DNA of 64,000 nt, taken from positions 1 to 64,000 of the forward strand of contig JANYIN010000133.1 in NCBI GenBank assembly GCA_025362035.1. Reading direction: 5' to 3'. Under the pieces are notes generated by a model. That model saw nothing but the letters and a program-made list of their open reading frames with translations. It searched no databases and was not told where the DNA came from. The position numbers were made by a program, and so were the translations under genes. Source of the DNA: Gemmatimonadaceae bacterium (lineage in GTDB: Bacteria > Gemmatimonadota > Gemmatimonadetes > Gemmatimonadales > Gemmatimonadaceae). The stretch's first letter is position 1; every line of letters starts with the position of its first letter. Positions 61,861 to 64,000 of the stretch are shown here, piece after piece.

Positions 61861-62520
61861 ATGAAGGTTCTGATCCTTGGGGCTACCGGCATGGTCGGGC
61901 AGGGGGTCCTGCGGGAATGCCTCCTCGATCCAACAGTCGAGCGGGTGGTGACCCTCGGCCGGAGTGGCACGGGGCAAACCGACAAGAAACTCACGGAGCT
62001 CATTCACGCCGACCTGTTCGATCTTTCAGCGATCGAAGCGCAGCTGACGGGCTTCGACGCGTGCTTCTTCTGCCTGGGTGTCACCTCCGCCGGGATGACG
62101 GAGCGGGCGTATTCACGCGTCACGCATGACCTGACGCTGTCGGTGGCCCGGATGCTCGCGCCGCTCAATCCGAAAATGACGTTCATTTACGTGTCGGGTA
62201 TGGGCACGGACAGCACCGAGCATGGTCAGCGCATGTGGGCGCGCGTGAAGGGCAAGACGGAGAACGCCCTGTTCGACCTGCCGTTCAGGGCGACGTACAT
62301 GTTTCGCCCGGCGGTCATCGTCCCGCTGCACGGCGTACAGTCCAAGACCGGTTGGTATCGATGGCTGTATGTCGTGCTGTCGCCGGTGCTTCCGTTGCTG
62401 AAGCGCGCACTGCCGCGCTACGTCACGACGACGGAGCAGATGGGGCGAGCGATGCTCCGCGTGGCTCGCGACGGATATCCGAGGCCGCTGCTCGAGGGGC
62501 TGGACATCGAAGGGCTCTAG
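61861..62520 (+). CDS. NAD(P)-binding Rossmann-fold protein (atypical SDR/epimerase-like)
   Basis: 219 residues from ATG 61861. MKVLILGATGMVGQGVLREC is the dinucleotide-binding start (GATGxxG). FCLGVTSAGMTERAYSRVTHD and FIYVSGMGTDSTEHGQRMWARVKGKTE follow; the YxxxK catalytic Tyr is replaced by MWARVKGKTE, as in many atypical SDRs of the NmrA/HTATIP2 type. It has a possible hydrophobic C-terminal segment (YRWLYVVLSPVLPLL). The function is unknown. Confidence 0.87.
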   Translation: MKVLILGATGMVGQGVLRECLLDPTVERVVTLGRSGTGQTDKKLTELIHADLFDLSAIEAQLTGFDACFFCLGVTSAGMTERAYSRVTHDLTLSVARMLAPLNPKMTFIYVSGMGTDSTEHGQRMWARVKGKTENALFDLPFRATYMFRPAVIVPLHGVQSKTGWYRWLYVVLSPVLPLLKRALPRYVTTTEQMGRAMLRVARDGYPRPLLEGLDIEGL

Positions 62521-62578
62521 CCGGACGCGCCGCAACGCGCGGGGATTTCTGTGACGGCAGCGCAAACCCTGGGAGCAA

Positions 62579-63574
62579 ATGACTGATATTCGCGTCGCGT
62601 TCCTCGGCTTCGGCAGCGTCGGGCGCGCCCTGCACAGGCTTCTCGAAAGCCGACGCGAGCTTCTTGCCGTCGATCACGGCATCCGCCACCTCGTCACCGG
62701 TGTGGCGTCGCGGCGACGAGGTTGGCTGGCGAACGCAAATGGGCTCGACGTGGACCGCCCTGACGGGATCGACTACGGCGACATTCGCGCATGGCTCAAA
62801 GCGTCGCGCGCCGAGGTGGTGTTCGAGGCGATCGCGCTCGACGCCCACGCCGGCCAGCCGGCCCTCGACCATCTTCGCGCCGTACTCGAGTTCGGGGCGG
62901 ATGCGATTTCCGCGAACAAAGGTCCTGTGGTGTTCGGATATCGCGAACTGACGCGACTCGCGTCGGAACACGGATGCGCATATGCCTTCGAAGCCGCCGT
63001 GATGGACGGCGCGCCGGTGTTCTCCCTCGTGCGCGACTGCCTGCCCGTGGCTGGGCTGCGCGGAGTCCGCGGCGTGTTCACATCTACTGCTACGATTGCG
63101 CTCGAGGCCGTGGAACAGGGGCTGACGATTGCAGACGGTATTCTGCGGGCGCAGCAACTCGGCATTGCGGAAGCGGATCCGAGCTATGACGTGGACGGAT
63201 GGGATACCGTGGTAAAACTGTGCGCTCTTGCGAACGTGATGTTCGGCGCCGATCTCCGCCCACCCGACGTGGCGCGTGTGGGCATCGGGTCAGTGCGCGG
63301 GGACGACGTGCGCCGCGCGAACGCCGAGGGCTGTCCGTACCGCCTCGTGGGAGAGCTGCGATTGGACGACGCGGGGGGCGTACGGGGTTCGGTGAAGCCA
63401 GTCCGGTGCGAGGTGGACGGGCCTCTCGGGGTGGTTCGCGGCGCGACGCTCGTGATGCACTACGACGCAGACGTATTTCCGGGGGGACTCACGGTGACGT
63501 CGCGTGATCCGGATCCGACGACGACGGCGTATGGGATGCTGGCGGATCTCGTGAGACTGCATCGAACACGCTGA
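62579..63574 (+). CDS. Homoserine dehydrogenase-like protein
   Basis: 331 residues, without the ACT domain of long homoserine dehydrogenases. The NAD(P) motif is VAFLGFGSVGRALHRLL. SANKGPVVFGYRELTRLA and EADPSYDVDGWDTVVKL correspond to the family active-site and signature regions. Homoserine dehydrogenase reduces aspartate semialdehyde to homoserine for Thr and Met synthesis. Divergent members act on other substrates, so the name is by family only. It stands alone, 58 bases after the Rossmann-fold gene. Confidence 0.8.
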   Translation: MTDIRVAFLGFGSVGRALHRLLESRRELLAVDHGIRHLVTGVASRRRGWLANANGLDVDRPDGIDYGDIRAWLKASRAEVVFEAIALDAHAGQPALDHLRAVLEFGADAISANKGPVVFGYRELTRLASEHGCAYAFEAAVMDGAPVFSLVRDCLPVAGLRGVRGVFTSTATIALEAVEQGLTIADGILRAQQLGIAEADPSYDVDGWDTVVKLCALANVMFGADLRPPDVARVGIGSVRGDDVRRANAEGCPYRLVGELRLDDAGGVRGSVKPVRCEVDGPLGVVRGATLVMHYDADVFPGGLTVTSRDPDPTTTAYGMLADLVRLHRTR

Positions 63575-63700
63575 GTTCGCCGCGCGCGCTACGCAGGAAA
63601 AGCTCGCGTACCGCGTGTCGATTTCCGGAGCGGTGGTTCGACGTGTAGGCAGAGCCAGGCTCACGGACCTTTCCCCGTCCCCGTAATCACGGAGCACACC

Positions 63701-64000
63701 ATGCAGCTGACTGCGTATCTGACTTTTGACGGGCGATGCAATGAAGCCTTCCGGTTCTACGAACGCTGCCTGGGCGGCAAGATTGAAACCATGCAAACCC
63801 ATGGGGATTCTCCGATCGCGGCGCAGGTGCCGGAGTCCTGGCACAAGGCCATTCTCCACGCTCGGCTCGTCGTCGGCGACGCTGTACTGATGGGCTCGGA
63901 CGCGCCCCCCAATAACTTCATGAAGCCGCAAGGCATGGCAGTCTCGATTCAGGACATCGATCCCGCGTCGGCCGAGCGCATTTTTGCCGAGCTGGCGCAG
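63701..64000 (+). CDS. VOC-family protein (PhnB-like), 3' end beyond window
   Basis: The first 100 residues of a glyoxalase/bleomycin-resistance-fold protein, from ATG 63701 with GGAG 7 bases upstream. LTAYLTFDGRCNEAFRFYERCLGG is typical of PhnB/DUF1428-like VOC proteins, followed by HARLVVGDAVLMGSDAP. The frame is still open at base 64000. The function is unknown beyond the fold. Confidence 0.85.
   Translation, partial: MQLTAYLTFDGRCNEAFRFYERCLGGKIETMQTHGDSPIAAQVPESWHKAILHARLVVGDAVLMGSDAPPNNFMKPQGMAVSIQDIDPASAERIFAELAQ

Overview
The window is GC-rich bacterial DNA (roughly two thirds G+C by eye), with dense coding, many GTG/TTG starts and few hairpins with T-tracts. No rRNA, tRNA, insertion sequence or CRISPR array was seen. 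The mix of signal-peptide S9, M28 and amidohydrolase enzymes, a GMC oxidoreductase/gluconate-dehydrogenase-3 pair, lactate permease and cytochrome bd would suit Gemmatimonadota. That taxonomic call is an inference; a diderm (Gram-negative) envelope is assumed, not shown.

Region 1 (1-14173) is the 3' part of a nonribosomal peptide synthetase operon. Three overlapping genes give C-A-T-C-A-T, C-A-T and C-A-T-TE. Reading the ten specificity positions of each A domain by hand gives Ser (DVWHMSLIDK), Ser (DVWHISLVDK), Asp (DLTKVGHVGK) and Thr (DFWNIGMVHK), so the product should end ...Ser-Ser-Asp-Thr. The thioesterase has Cys where Ser is usual. Upstream modules lie outside the window.

Region 2 (14184-43493) is an envelope-decoration island bounded by two paralogous acyltransferase-3 genes. 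It holds a complete dlt-like operon in the order dltD-dltX-dltC-dltA-dltB. It also holds an LtaS/EptA-like sulfatase-fold transferase, two FemAB/GNAT-type proteins (one fused to a methyltransferase), two family-2 glycosyltransferases, and a second MBOAT with several SGNH proteins. A carbamoyltransferase-SxtJ-DUF5989 cassette, a second DUF5989 gene, a Sfp-type phosphopantetheinyl transferase and an FMN 2-hydroxyacid oxidase complete it. Four proteins end in the same FIYxxF C-terminus: DltX, both DUF5989 microproteins and the second MBOAT. In DltX this tail is the acyl-transfer element, so the island may contain several MBOAT/SGNH acyl-export machines built on one principle.

Region 3 (43565-45933) is an arsenic operon (arsR, arsM, arsN2) ending in an aquaporin gene that has lost its first two helices and appears fused to the start of a metallophosphoesterase gene. 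Region 4 (45965-48157) has an MBL-fold hydrolase and a block of about 32 indel-free 21-bp repeats that encode heptapeptide repeats.

Region 5 (48158-64000) is ordinary metabolism: M28 peptidase, lactate permease, a MarR regulator with matching operators on both sides, a DUF3108 protein, cytochrome bd (cydAB), a TSUP permease, S9 peptidase, amidohydrolase, a Rossmann-fold protein, a homoserine-dehydrogenase-like protein and a VOC protein cut by the window end.
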